A DNA stretch of 33,227 nucleotides, from contig RFPM01000010.1 of the NCBI GenBank assembly GCA_009926125.1, positions 1-33,227 on the forward strand, written 5' to 3'. Position 1 is the first letter of the stretch, and each line of letters opens with the position of its first letter. Below are positions 19,401 to 27,692 of this stretch, piece by piece. The translations under genes and the position numbers were made by a program. The notes under the pieces were generated by a model. That model searched no databases and was not told the DNA's origin. It saw only the letters and a list, made by a program, of their open reading frames with translations. This stretch comes from Flavobacteriales bacterium (GTDB lineage Bacteria > Bacteroidota > Bacteroidia > Flavobacteriales_D > Crocinitomicaceae).

Positions 19401-20450
19401 ATCATTATTTGATGCATTTGGTGTAGGAATTGGAAATGTAGAAATAGTGCTGCTTCCATTTGGCAACTTTCCACAGGACATGTTTGGTTCTAAATCTGAA
19501 ACTACTAATGAATCTATTAAGACACCTGCAGGATTTGATAAGTAGAGCGTTTCTCCAGCTGTGCTAATTGAAAAATTTGCTTCTAAATTCGTTCCGAAAG
19601 ATGTTTCAAAATAGGGGTGAACTGTATTATTGTAGAATATATTTCCTTGATTAAATCCAAAAGTTAAGTAAGGTTTACAAGTCAGGTCGGACGAGTTTGC
19701 ATTTACGTTATGTAATTCTATTGCCAAAACATTTGTGCCTATTACGAGTGCAGATTGAAGCACATTAATATCAATGTCAAAAGAGGAAATTGCTCCTCCT
19801 TGTGGAAGCGTAGCTTCATGGTCTGTTGAAAATTCATTCCACAAAGGCGGTGAGCCCATAAGTCCAGCTCGAGCTATTTCAACTCCATTAATATAGGCAA
19901 CAAACCCATCATCATAATCAATGTCTAAAAGTGCTTCACTTATCGCTGTTATATTTGTGCATTGAAATGTAATAAGAGAGTAAATTGTCGTAATTGGAGC
20001 GTTTAATACTGTGGCGTCATCTCCATCTCCAAATCCGATACTTGCGGCACCAGTTAACCAAGAGCTACTGTTAAATGAGTTACTTTTCCAATCAGGAATT
20101 TCTGCAGTTGGTATTTTGTATTTCCATGTGCTTTCTGCAAAAACGGCTGTTTCATAATGGTTGTTGAGATATACAGAATTGTTATTAGTCGCAAAAACTG
20201 TTAAAAAATTCAGTGCTCCAATTGAAGTAGTAGGAAAAACCCATTTCATTAGATTGCTTGGATCATCGCTTAGTCCATATCCTGAAATATTTGCAGAGGA
20301 AGAACTTGCATTGTAAATTTCAATCCAATCTGGGCCATCTCCGTTTGGCAGTAGAATTGTATTACCATTAGAATTACTTGCCTCATTGATTTTAAATTGC
20401 CCAAAACTTGATAATGGAAAGAGTAAAAAAAGTAAAATATATTTTGACAT
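16446..20450 (-). CDS. Large secreted CotH kinase-family protein with three lamin-tail domains, a chitobiase-like segment and a T9SS type A tail
   Basis: Signal peptide MSKYILLFLLFPLSSFGQ from ATG 20450. Lamin-tail-like: INEASNSNG..DWIEIYN, ISEINYNPDPTVDGGNWIELHN, ISEFNYNNS..GDWIELYN. Segment GILRYTTNGSNPTINSPLV. CotH-like: VYEIREKANEGYFENNYG and FFLQDLEWGLGG. C-terminal FPNPATSSLTLSI...GMYYVQVKQKD. Confidence 0.88.
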   Translation of the reverse strand: MSKYILLFLLFPLSSFGQFKINEASNSNGNTILLPNGDGPDWIEIYNASSSSANISGYGLSDDPSNLMKWVFPTTSIGALNFLTVFATNNNSVYLNNHYETAVFAESTWKYKIPTAEIPDWKSNSFNSSSWLTGAASIGFGDGDDATVLNAPITTIYSLITFQCTNITAISEALLDIDYDDGFVAYINGVEIARAGLMGSPPLWNEFSTDHEATLPQGGAISSFDIDINVLQSALVIGTNVLAIELHNVNANSSDLTCKPYLTFGFNQGNIFYNNTVHPYFETSFGTNLEANFSISTAGETLYLSNPAGVLIDSLVVSDLEPNMSCGKLPNGSSTISTFPIPTPNASNNDALAYNGYEVQPTIVNIGGVFQGPISVSVINNSISNGILRYTTNGSNPTINSPLVTGPISINVNTVLKVTCFSSGSANLLPSIIAAETFLFAEDFELPILLLTIDSVDLYGDNGIFDNWWTDWKKPCIVEYFDKDGIKKFESRSSVKPDGGAGGSRSNPQHSVTIEPANTIFGEGEPIHYPIIPNKPYITDYYALFIRNGSNFWNQYPQRDATFNRMMSKTNVNSQAYTPAVVFLNGEYFGVYEIREKANEGYFENNYGNDIDSVDLLSVSYFYGAGVIRTVKGSDTSFYAMRDYIANTNPYLPNYFSECNKRLDLYNFTDYMAGENWFGNADWIYNNMKMARTRTFDNKWRFFLQDLEWGLGGWTNYTSNMFDWFEGQSQGTAFWDIYNGLIQNPEFKNYFINRYADLMNTTFQADHYQGIVDSMHNELLADYPRSLLLWTGNSSMDNYNNIHNIHLDQFANRNNFVRDQIVSEYNLNNKVDVTLDVFPDGAGSIKISTIVPENLPWTGVYFNGNPVKITAIANPGYTFQHWDENLTLSLFNYTDASITINIENNDLFRAHFSGSPKQEKITISEINYNPDPTVDGGNWIELHNFGTAPIDLTAWSIKSKNYWDKFTFEDQTILNPGAFLVVCENTNLFSQMYPQVTNFVGGTGFVWSNKWDSIKLYNPFEDIRVSAVYTDESPYPKCADGWGRTLENKNITLLPLDSLTWFCGCIGGSPGEAYSPCEEPIIISEFNYNNSIPGNNAGDWIELYNNTTATINLNSYVFKDSKNNNEYIFPSVSIPPDSFIVISNNILLFSLKHPLVSNFIGQFNFGLSSDDGIRIYDNTGTLINSFTYDTLAPWSAIPSVLNFTNEYNFYNGYLDQNSGLSWFVGCPGGSPGTQFISCTASVDQGDDNTDRFVSLFPNPATSSLTLSIKNSLALDETTEFILYNLNGSILDKCSLTSKELISNIEINLQDFKQGMYYVQVKQKDRSVTLPFVKM

Positions 20451-20563
20451 ACTTAGATTATATTCTCCCAAATTTAAACAAAAAACGCAACAATTCGATG
20501 TATTTCCAAAGTGTTTCATTAATAAAATTCAAATAACTACCTTTACAATCAGTTTAAGAATGT

Positions 20564-22036
20564 ATGGCACAGAAATTTATAACAAGGGCAGAAGATTATT
20601 CGAAATGGTATAATGAATTGGTAAATCGTGCTGATTTAGCAGAGCACTCTGATGTTCGTGGTTGCATGGTTATTAAGCCTTATGGTTATGCAATTTGGGA
20701 GAAAATGCGAGATATTTTAGATGCTAAATTTAAGGAAACGGGACACCAGAATGCTTATTTCCCACTATTTATCCCAAAATCTTACTTGAGTAAAGAAGCG
20801 AGTCATGTGGATGGTTTTGCAAAAGAATGTGCTGTTGTAACTCATTACCGTTTAAAAAATGCCGAGGATGGAAGCGGATTAATTGTCGATCCAAGTGCTA
20901 AATTAGAGGAAGAGCTAATAGTTCGACCAACTTCCGAAACGATTATTTGGAATTCCTATAAAAAATGGATTCAGTCATACCGAGATTTACCAATATTAAT
21001 AAATCAATGGGCAAATGTTGTTCGATGGGAAATGAGAACACGTTTGTTTTTACGTACAACGGAATTTTTATGGCAAGAAGGTCATACTGCACATGCGACT
21101 AGTAAAGAGGCAATTTCTGAAGCAGAACAAATGTTAGATGTCTACGAAGATTTTGCTCAAAATTACATGTCAATGCCTGTAATTAAAGGACGTAAAACTG
21201 AAAGTGAACGTTTTGCTGGAGCTGAAGATACTTTGTGTATTGAAGCAATGATGCAAGACGGTAAAGCATTGCAAGCGGGCACATCTCATTTCTTAGGTCA
21301 AAATTTTGCAAAAGCATTCGAAGTAAAATTTGCCGATAAAGAAGGAAAATTAGAGTATGTTTGGGCAACATCTTGGGGAGTATCAACGCGCTTAATGGGT
21401 GCTTTGATTATGACGCATTCGGATGATGAAGGTTTGGTTTTACCTCCTGCTTTAGCGCCAATTCAAGTAGTTGCTATTCCAATTTACAGAACAGAGGAAG
21501 AACTGAGTGCTATTTCAGAAAAAATGAAGGAATTAGCATTGAAATTAAAGTCCAAAAATATTTCTTTCAAATTTGATGATGACGATCAACGACGTCCGGG
21601 ATGGAAATTTGCAGAATATGAATCGAAAGGCGTGCCTATTCGACTTGCGATGGGTCCTAGAGATTTAGAAAATGGAAAAGTTGAGATTGCAAGACGCGAC
21701 ACGAAAACAAAAGACATTATTGATTTTGATGGTTTAGATTCTTACATTGAACAATTACTTTCAGAAATCCAACTAAATTTATTTCAACGAGCGAGTGAAT
21801 TCCGAAGTTTAAATACAAAAAAGATAGATTCCTATGCTGATTTTAAAGTAGAAATTGAAAAAGGTGGCTTCTTCTTAGCACATTGGGATGGAACAGCTGA
21901 AACTGAAGCTAAAATTAAAGAGGAAACTCAAGCAACAATTAGATGTATAGCGCTAGATCAGGAAGAGGAGGAAGGTCTATGTATGTTTTCGGGTAAACCA
22001 TCTGTTCGCCGTGTTATTTTCGCAAAAGCTTATTAA
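20564..22036 (+). CDS. proS: Prolyl-tRNA synthetase
   Basis: [75 protein letters not shown] and [13 protein letters not shown]. Archaeal/eukaryal-type ProRS layout. Confidence 0.95.
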   Translation: MAQKFITRAEDYSKWYNELVNRADLAEHSDVRGCMVIKPYGYAIWEKMRDILDAKFKETGHQNAYFPLFIPKSYLSKEASHVDGFAKECAVVTHYRLKNAEDGSGLIVDPSAKLEEELIVRPTSETIIWNSYKKWIQSYRDLPILINQWANVVRWEMRTRLFLRTTEFLWQEGHTAHATSKEAISEAEQMLDVYEDFAQNYMSMPVIKGRKTESERFAGAEDTLCIEAMMQDGKALQAGTSHFLGQNFAKAFEVKFADKEGKLEYVWATSWGVSTRLMGALIMTHSDDEGLVLPPALAPIQVVAIPIYRTEEELSAISEKMKELALKLKSKNISFKFDDDDQRRPGWKFAEYESKGVPIRLAMGPRDLENGKVEIARRDTKTKDIIDFDGLDSYIEQLLSEIQLNLFQRASEFRSLNTKKIDSYADFKVEIEKGGFFLAHWDGTAETEAKIKEETQATIRCIALDQEEEEGLCMFSGKPSVRRVIFAKAY

Positions 22037-22747
22037 TTGTCAGTTTTTAAGTTCAAGAAATTTACGATAATCCAAAAAGTGAGTCCACTTAAAGTTGGAA
22101 CAGATAGCATGCTTTTGGGTTCTTTCATTTCCAGCGATTCAAAACTCCAAGGTTTAGATTTAGGAGCTGGTACTGGTGTTTTATCCTTAATGTTAGCTCA
22201 GAAAAATCAAAAATTACAAATTGATGCAGTTGAAATTGATGCTAATGTTGCCAATGAGTGTGATCTTAATTTCCAGAATTCGAAATGGAGAAAAAATTTA
22301 AAGTGTATTACCGCTGATTATCTTCAGTTTCCATTCAAAAAAAAATACGATTTGATTTTTTCTAATCCTCCTTATCATTTTGAAAATATATTAAGTCCAG
22401 ATAATGGAGTCAATATCTCTAAGCATTCCTTACTATCAGATTTCATTCAATTTTTCAAACTTGTAAAGCAGCTGTTGACTGAGAATGGTGATTTTTGGAT
22501 TATTCTGCCGTTTTCTTCTTCAGATCAACTAACTAAATTGGCTAGTGAGCATGGACTTTTCCTAAAAGAGTATATCTGTATTCATTCAAAACCATCCAAA
22601 AAAAATATTCGTATGATTTTAAATTTTTCAAGTCAAAAACAAGATGCTATTCGAGAGAGAGAATTTGTAATTCGAAATGAAAATAATCTATACTCTGAGG
22701 AGTACATTGCTTTAACAAAAGACTTTCATTCTAAGGATTTGTGTTAA
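22037..22747 (+). CDS. tRNA1(Val) (adenine(37)-N6)-methyltransferase-like
   Basis: KVGTDSMLLGSFI, LDLGAGTGVLSLMLAQ (SAM motif) and FSNPPYHFE (NPPY). TTG start immediately after the proS stop. Confidence 0.85.
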   Translation: MSVFKFKKFTIIQKVSPLKVGTDSMLLGSFISSDSKLQGLDLGAGTGVLSLMLAQKNQKLQIDAVEIDANVANECDLNFQNSKWRKNLKCITADYLQFPFKKKYDLIFSNPPYHFENILSPDNGVNISKHSLLSDFIQFFKLVKQLLTENGDFWIILPFSSSDQLTKLASEHGLFLKEYICIHSKPSKKNIRMILNFSSQKQDAIREREFVIRNENNLYSEEYIALTKDFHSKDLC

Positions 22748-22760
22748 TAGAAAGAGCATA

Positions 22761-23795
22761 TTATTTTTTCTTCCAATCTCCTAGATTTGTACTCAATCCA
22801 ATAGAATGATTTTGACCTGCCTTGGAGTAGTATAAAAATCCGTATTCAAATTTTATTTTCTTAAAATTTAGAGCAATTCCAGTTGAGAAACCTGCCATTC
22901 CGGGTCGATCAAGTAATTTTAATTGTTGTCTCCTATGGTAATCAAATCCTAGTCTAAACGTAGTATTTTTACTTGCTAATAATTCTACTTGGAAGTTAAG
23001 ATGATGCATGATCTTAGTAAAAAAAGAGCTTGTCTTTACGGGAATTGTATCTCCAGTTAATGCATCATACGTTGGCTTTAAATTTGGATCTTCGTAAACA
23101 ATATTCCATTTATTCAATTGCTGTCCCAAAACAGAAAATCGAAATGGTGCATACTTTAATTTATAGGAAATTCCTGCTTGAACATTGATTGGTAAAATAC
23201 TCTTTGAACTTGTTGTATAATCTTTAAAAGTAAAGCCAATATTTTTAACTGAAAATCCTGCACAAAACAATTCATTTGGATGTTTAATAAACGCTCCAAA
23301 TCCAAAAGTCATTCCATAGGCTGAGTATGTTTCTAAATTAGATCCTAAAAAAGTGATTGAGCTGCCAATGCTAATTAATTTGTTTACAGTTTTACCATAG
23401 CTCATTCCAATTGAATAATCACTCGCTGTAAATGTTCCCAATCGATTTCCAGCTTCATCGTACGACTCAAAGTTTCCGTAACTAAAGTATTTTATAGTTG
23501 GTGCAAAAACTCCATATTTTGTGTTGAAAGCATAATTTAGCATTCCGATAGAAATTCCATTTGGCAGAATACTTTGGTTTATTTGGAGCATCCTCACAGA
23601 TTTTGAATTTAGTAATGCTGGATTTTCTGCTGCCATTGACAAATCATTGTCCTGAATTGCAATTAAATTTCCTCCTAAGGCATTACTTCGAGCAGAGTAA
23701 TTTGCATTTAAAAAAGCAAAGGCATTTGATCCTACATAGGTTTGTGAGAAAAAGATTACAGGATATAAAATTATTAGAGAAGCAATAGATTTCAT
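22761..23795 (-). CDS. porQ: Type IX secretion system protein PorQ
   Basis: YVGSNAFAFLNANYSARSNALGGNLIAIQDNDLSMAAENPALLN and a beta-rich body ending FKKIKFEYGFLYYSKAGQNHSIGLSTNL, consistent with PorQ. Confidence 0.85.
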   Translation of the reverse strand: MKSIASLIILYPVIFFSQTYVGSNAFAFLNANYSARSNALGGNLIAIQDNDLSMAAENPALLNSKSVRMLQINQSILPNGISIGMLNYAFNTKYGVFAPTIKYFSYGNFESYDEAGNRLGTFTASDYSIGMSYGKTVNKLISIGSSITFLGSNLETYSAYGMTFGFGAFIKHPNELFCAGFSVKNIGFTFKDYTTSSKSILPINVQAGISYKLKYAPFRFSVLGQQLNKWNIVYEDPNLKPTYDALTGDTIPVKTSSFFTKIMHHLNFQVELLASKNTTFRLGFDYHRRQQLKLLDRPGMAGFSTGIALNFKKIKFEYGFLYYSKAGQNHSIGLSTNLGDWKKK

Positions 23796-23900
23796 ACTTA
23801 AAAAACGTTGTTAAAACGCAAAAATTGTCATAAAACACTTATTGTTTTGAATTTATTGTTACTTTCATCTAAGTTTTACGTTTTGTAAAAAAAACAAACT

Positions 23901-24497
23901 ATGGAGAAATCTACTATTAATAAGCTTTTGCTTATAGGAAATCATGCTTTATCGATTATTAAAAGAATCAAAAAAATAGATGATTTAGCTTTAATAATGC
24001 AAACATTAATGTATAATACTGGCGATCCATTTTTAGATAACTTTGATAATTTTGTTCAGATTGATACTATTAAACACTCGTATAAAAATGCTTATAATTT
24101 CGACGATTTAACATCTTTTTTAAAATTAAAATTTAAGGAGAATGCTATATTAGACTCCCCAGCACTTGTTATCGGGAATCCATCTGAATTACTTTTCCAG
24201 TCTGCTCTTACCGCCTTATTAGAGAATGAAAATAAAGCAATAAAATCGTCTATAATTATCTTGTTATATCCTATTGGCATGGTAGGTCATGATACCCGAA
24301 AGGAATTATCAAGTTTGATTTACCTCTTAAAAAAAAATGCTGTTCAAACACTATTAATTAGAAATTCAGAGACAGAAATCGAAGCTGTTCATAAAATTAT
24401 TTTAAATGATTTCTCTATGCATTCAATTTATGAATTAGAAAATCACATTGAAGGTTTAGAACACTTAATCGGCAAACCTAAGGAAGTCCTATTTTAG
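23901..24497 (+). CDS. Hypothetical protein, 198 aa, upstream of a divergent sigma factor
   Basis: Long intact ORF with good start context, ending 1 nt before the next ORF. Alpha/beta-looking core (DSPALVIGNPSELLFQSALTALLEN...SSIIILLYPIGMVGHDTRKELSSL). No family recognised. Confidence 0.7.
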   Translation: MEKSTINKLLLIGNHALSIIKRIKKIDDLALIMQTLMYNTGDPFLDNFDNFVQIDTIKHSYKNAYNFDDLTSFLKLKFKENAILDSPALVIGNPSELLFQSALTALLENENKAIKSSIIILLYPIGMVGHDTRKELSSLIYLLKKNAVQTLLIRNSETEIEAVHKIILNDFSMHSIYELENHIEGLEHLIGKPKEVLF

Positions 24498-24498
24498 A

Positions 24499-25083
24499 AT
24501 GAATAAAAGATTGCAGGATGTTGTGTTTACAGAAATACTAAATCGTTACAATCGATATTTTATTTCATTAATTCGACTGAAATTTCAAGAGCCAGAGGAA
24601 GTAAAAGATGTTTATCAAAATTTCTCTATTTTTCTTTATGATAAGATCGGTAAACTTTATCCTCTTTCTCCAGATTTATTCGATACTAAATCATGGTTGA
24701 GGACTATTGTATCAAATTTTTGTATTTCTGAGCTAAGAAAAAAAAATGCCATTCGCCAACCTCTCTTAATTCCTGAAGCTAAAACAGAATTTATTCGCAC
24801 TAATTATTCTGATAATCTAGATGATACATCGGGTTTATATGATTTCAACAAAAAAAAATCGGTAGACGATGGAATTGCTATATTATTTAAGCTTTTAACC
24901 AAACGGGAGGTGTTAATTCTTAAAATGAAGTATTATTATAATAAACCCTCTGTATTCATAAGTTCAAAAATGAATGAAACGCACGTTGATGTTTTAATTA
25001 GCAGAATCAAGGAAAAAATTAAGAGAAAATCTGGAGTAAAAGATATAAATCAGTTTATTAAAAGCTTTAATATTAAAATTTAA
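24499..25083 (+). CDS. Divergent ECF-type sigma-70 family factor
   Basis: Region 2-like LKFQEPEEVKDVYQNFSIFLYDKI...SWLRTIVSNFCISELRKKN; region 4-like LTKREVLILKMKYYYNKPSVFISSKMNETHVDVLISRIKEKIKRKSG. Confidence 0.65.
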   Translation: MNKRLQDVVFTEILNRYNRYFISLIRLKFQEPEEVKDVYQNFSIFLYDKIGKLYPLSPDLFDTKSWLRTIVSNFCISELRKKNAIRQPLLIPEAKTEFIRTNYSDNLDDTSGLYDFNKKKSVDDGIAILFKLLTKREVLILKMKYYYNKPSVFISSKMNETHVDVLISRIKEKIKRKSGVKDINQFIKSFNIKI

Positions 25084-25994
25084 AAGTCCATATGTCGTTC
25101 CTTTTTCTCAGGATAGATGTCTGAAATAGTAACCATAATTCCTGTTTCTTCCACATTTCCAAAATCTGAATTTATGGCAGTTCCAAATGTTTTCATACTG
25201 GGAGAAAGTCCCATATAGATATTAATTAATGGGGGTATAAATTCTCCTCGTTCTCGTAAATAAGAATTTAATACTTTTATTCCCTCTTTGAAATCTAAGT
25301 TTTGTAAAAAAACTGAATAATCGATTTTATTTTCATTGTGTAAAAGAGGGTGGAAGGGCCGCATTAATTCTTCCCTGTCAGGAAAATAGTAATCCAAGAA
25401 ATACAAGAGTAAATCCCTGCATTCAATATTGTAATTTGGATACATTGTTACTTTACCAAACAAATAGTTTATTTCTGGATTTAATTTTACAATTGCGCCT
25501 AATCCATCCCAGATATTGTCTAATGCAAAAAGTCCCTTTCGAGGATTGACATTTGGTTGAAAATTTGGCTGTACCCAGCTTCTTCCGAGTTCAATAGTAT
25601 TTGCAAGATAATTTTCTGTGAATTCAATATTAAAATTAAAATAATGAGCTGTAGATAAATGAATTTTTCCATCATCATCAATAGCATCAGCACATTTTAT
25701 GAAGCGATAACCTCCAATAATTTCTTCATCTTCAGGCGACCAAACAATTAATTGTTGATAGCAATTTTTGTGGGTGTCAAAGTCATCGATATCAACTTGT
25801 TCTCCAGTTCCTCCTCCCGAAGCTCGGAAAGTAATTTCTCGTAATCTACCAATTTCTAAAAGAATATTTGGTGCTGAAAAATAGTCGAGAATATAGATTT
25901 CATTGTTTCCTTTCCTCGTATTTCTAACAAATAAATCTTTTGACAATTCTGATTTTAGCAGAGCTCGAGAAATAGGTTCTATAATTGTTTTCAA
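25080..25994 (-). CDS. GNAT-family N-acyltransferase, probable GlsB-type
   Basis: LREITFRASGGGTGEQVDIDDFDTHKNCYQQLIVWSPEDEEIIGGYRF and ELGRSWVQPNFQP, OlsB/GlsB-like. Overlaps the upstream acyltransferase by 4 nt. Confidence 0.75.
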   Translation of the reverse strand: MKTIIEPISRALLKSELSKDLFVRNTRKGNNEIYILDYFSAPNILLEIGRLREITFRASGGGTGEQVDIDDFDTHKNCYQQLIVWSPEDEEIIGGYRFIKCADAIDDDGKIHLSTAHYFNFNIEFTENYLANTIELGRSWVQPNFQPNVNPRKGLFALDNIWDGLGAIVKLNPEINYLFGKVTMYPNYNIECRDLLLYFLDYYFPDREELMRPFHPLLHNENKIDYSVFLQNLDFKEGIKVLNSYLRERGEFIPPLINIYMGLSPSMKTFGTAINSDFGNVEETGIMVTISDIYPEKKERHMDF

Positions 25995-26812
25995 ACTTTT
26001 TCTTTTAATGCGTAGAGTGTTTCTCTAATTTTTAATGTAGTTTCATTGTCAGAAAGTTCAGGATATTGTTTGCAAACATTTATGGGCTCACCAACGATAA
26101 ATCTAAAGGTCCTGTTTTTTTGCTTATACAACTCATTCGCTAAATAGAACATTTCAATATTTGATTTAATACCGATGAATTGCCTAAAATTTGAAAGTCG
26201 ATAAAAGAATTTAGATAATTTTCCATCAATAAAAATGGGTATTATTTCTCTATTTAATTCTCTTGCATACTGAACAAAAGTTCTTTTCCACGCTAAGTCT
26301 TCAATTTTTCCTTTCAATCTTCTACTTACTTTACCTGCAGGAAAGATACAAAGAGCATGATCAGCATTAAATGCTGCATTAATTTGTTCTCGAACTGAGG
26401 TTTTATTTTTTCCAAATTTATTTACACCAACAAACATAGTTTTTAAAAAAGTGATATTTAGTAAAAGGTCATTAACAATAAATTTAAGGTCTCTTCGGTG
26501 TTCTTTTAATCCAGAGATCAATGCAACAGCATCCATTCCACCTAAAGGATGATTCATTGCAATAATGACCGGACCATTTTTTGGGATATTATCGATTCCC
26601 TGAATATCTACTTTAAGGTTTAGGGTGTCTAATAATTTTGAACAGAATTCTTGATTTTGAATATTTTTATTTTCTTGAAAAAATTTATTTAATTCTTTTT
26701 CATGTAAAATTCTTCTAAAGTAGCGTATAACAAAAAACGGAAGTAATTTTGCTAATCGAGGATTTTTACTCCTAATTAATTCTTTAATATCAATAGTATT
26801 TTCTACTTCCAT
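25991..26812 (-). CDS. PlsC-type 1-acyl-glycerol-3-phosphate-like acyltransferase, probable GlsA-type
   Basis: GPVIIAMNHPLGGMDAVAL (NHx4D motif with flanks) and ALCIFPAGKVSR, then translational overlap with the GNAT gene. Confidence 0.78.
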   Translation of the reverse strand: MEVENTIDIKELIRSKNPRLAKLLPFFVIRYFRRILHEKELNKFFQENKNIQNQEFCSKLLDTLNLKVDIQGIDNIPKNGPVIIAMNHPLGGMDAVALISGLKEHRRDLKFIVNDLLLNITFLKTMFVGVNKFGKNKTSVREQINAAFNADHALCIFPAGKVSRRLKGKIEDLAWKRTFVQYARELNREIIPIFIDGKLSKFFYRLSNFRQFIGIKSNIEMFYLANELYKQKNRTFRFIVGEPINVCKQYPELSDNETTLKIRETLYALKEKV

Positions 26813-26880
26813 TTTTTCGAAATTAAGTTTTATATTTTAGTGTGAAGGAAGATTCTATGTTTTTTATCAAAATAATGGTG

Positions 26881-27660
26881 TTAGTAAGCAAATGGAAGTT
26901 TTAAGCCATCATAAGCTACAAATATATTTTTTGGTAATTCCTTTTGAATATCCTCTTGTTTTCCGAATAAATGAGAAATATGTGTTAGGTAAGCTTTCTC
27001 TGGACTTATTTCCTCGATCACGCGAAGTGCTTCCTCTAAATTAAAATGAGATACATGACTATTTCTATGCAAAGCATTTATAATTAAGGTTTTAGTTCCT
27101 TTTACTTTGTTGATTTCTTGTTCTGAAATTGTTTTTGCATCTGTGATGTAGGTGAAATCTCCAAATCGAAATCCGAGAACAGGAAGTTTATGGTGAAAAA
27201 CTTGAATTGGAATTAAGGTAAGATTTTTTTGAAGAATAAAGGGAGTTAAATCAATCTGATTTATTTCAATTTTTGGTATTCCTGGATAACTGTATTCTTC
27301 AAAAACATAATGAAATTCGCGCCTAAGTGCTTCTTCTACTTGTGCAGTGGCATAAACTTCCATTTTTCGTTTTTCACGGTAATTAAATGCACGCACATCA
27401 TCCAAGCCTGCAAGATGGTCTTTGTGTTCATGTGTAAAAACAATGCCTCTTAATGTTTTCACTTTTTCGCGGAGCATCTGCTGCCTAAAATCTGGACCGG
27501 AGTCAATTACATAATTTTCTTCTTCTACAGAAATCATAATTGATGATCGCGTTCTGTTATCTTTTGGAGAATTTGATTGACAAACATTGCATTCACAAGC
27601 AATTACTGGAACGCCTTGTGATGTTCCAGAACCAAGAATTGTAACTACACCGTTTCTCAT
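26881..27660 (-). CDS. MBL-fold metallohydrolase, PhnP-like
   Basis: LGSGTSQGVPVIACECNVCQSNSPKDNRTRSS, IVFTHEHKDHLAGLDDVRAFN (HxHxDH) and YLTHISHLFG. Confidence 0.9.
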   Translation of the reverse strand: MRNGVVTILGSGTSQGVPVIACECNVCQSNSPKDNRTRSSIMISVEEENYVIDSGPDFRQQMLREKVKTLRGIVFTHEHKDHLAGLDDVRAFNYREKRKMEVYATAQVEEALRREFHYVFEEYSYPGIPKIEINQIDLTPFILQKNLTLIPIQVFHHKLPVLGFRFGDFTYITDAKTISEQEINKVKGTKTLIINALHRNSHVSHFNLEEALRVIEEISPEKAYLTHISHLFGKQEDIQKELPKNIFVAYDGLKLPFAY

Positions 27661-27692
27661 AGAACGAAGGTATAAATTTGGATTGAGAAACT

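Noticed and set aside
20451-20519. N-terminal extension of the CotH-like protein
   Set aside because: A clean signal peptide starts at ATG 20450; the extension would bury it and occupies the divergent promoter region shared with proS.
20451-20563. TGAAAC-N15-CGAA on the minus strand upstream of the CotH-like gene
   Set aside because: Looks loosely like an ECF promoter but the spacer and -10 differ from the GGCAAC-N16-CGTT pair and the flanking blocks are absent.
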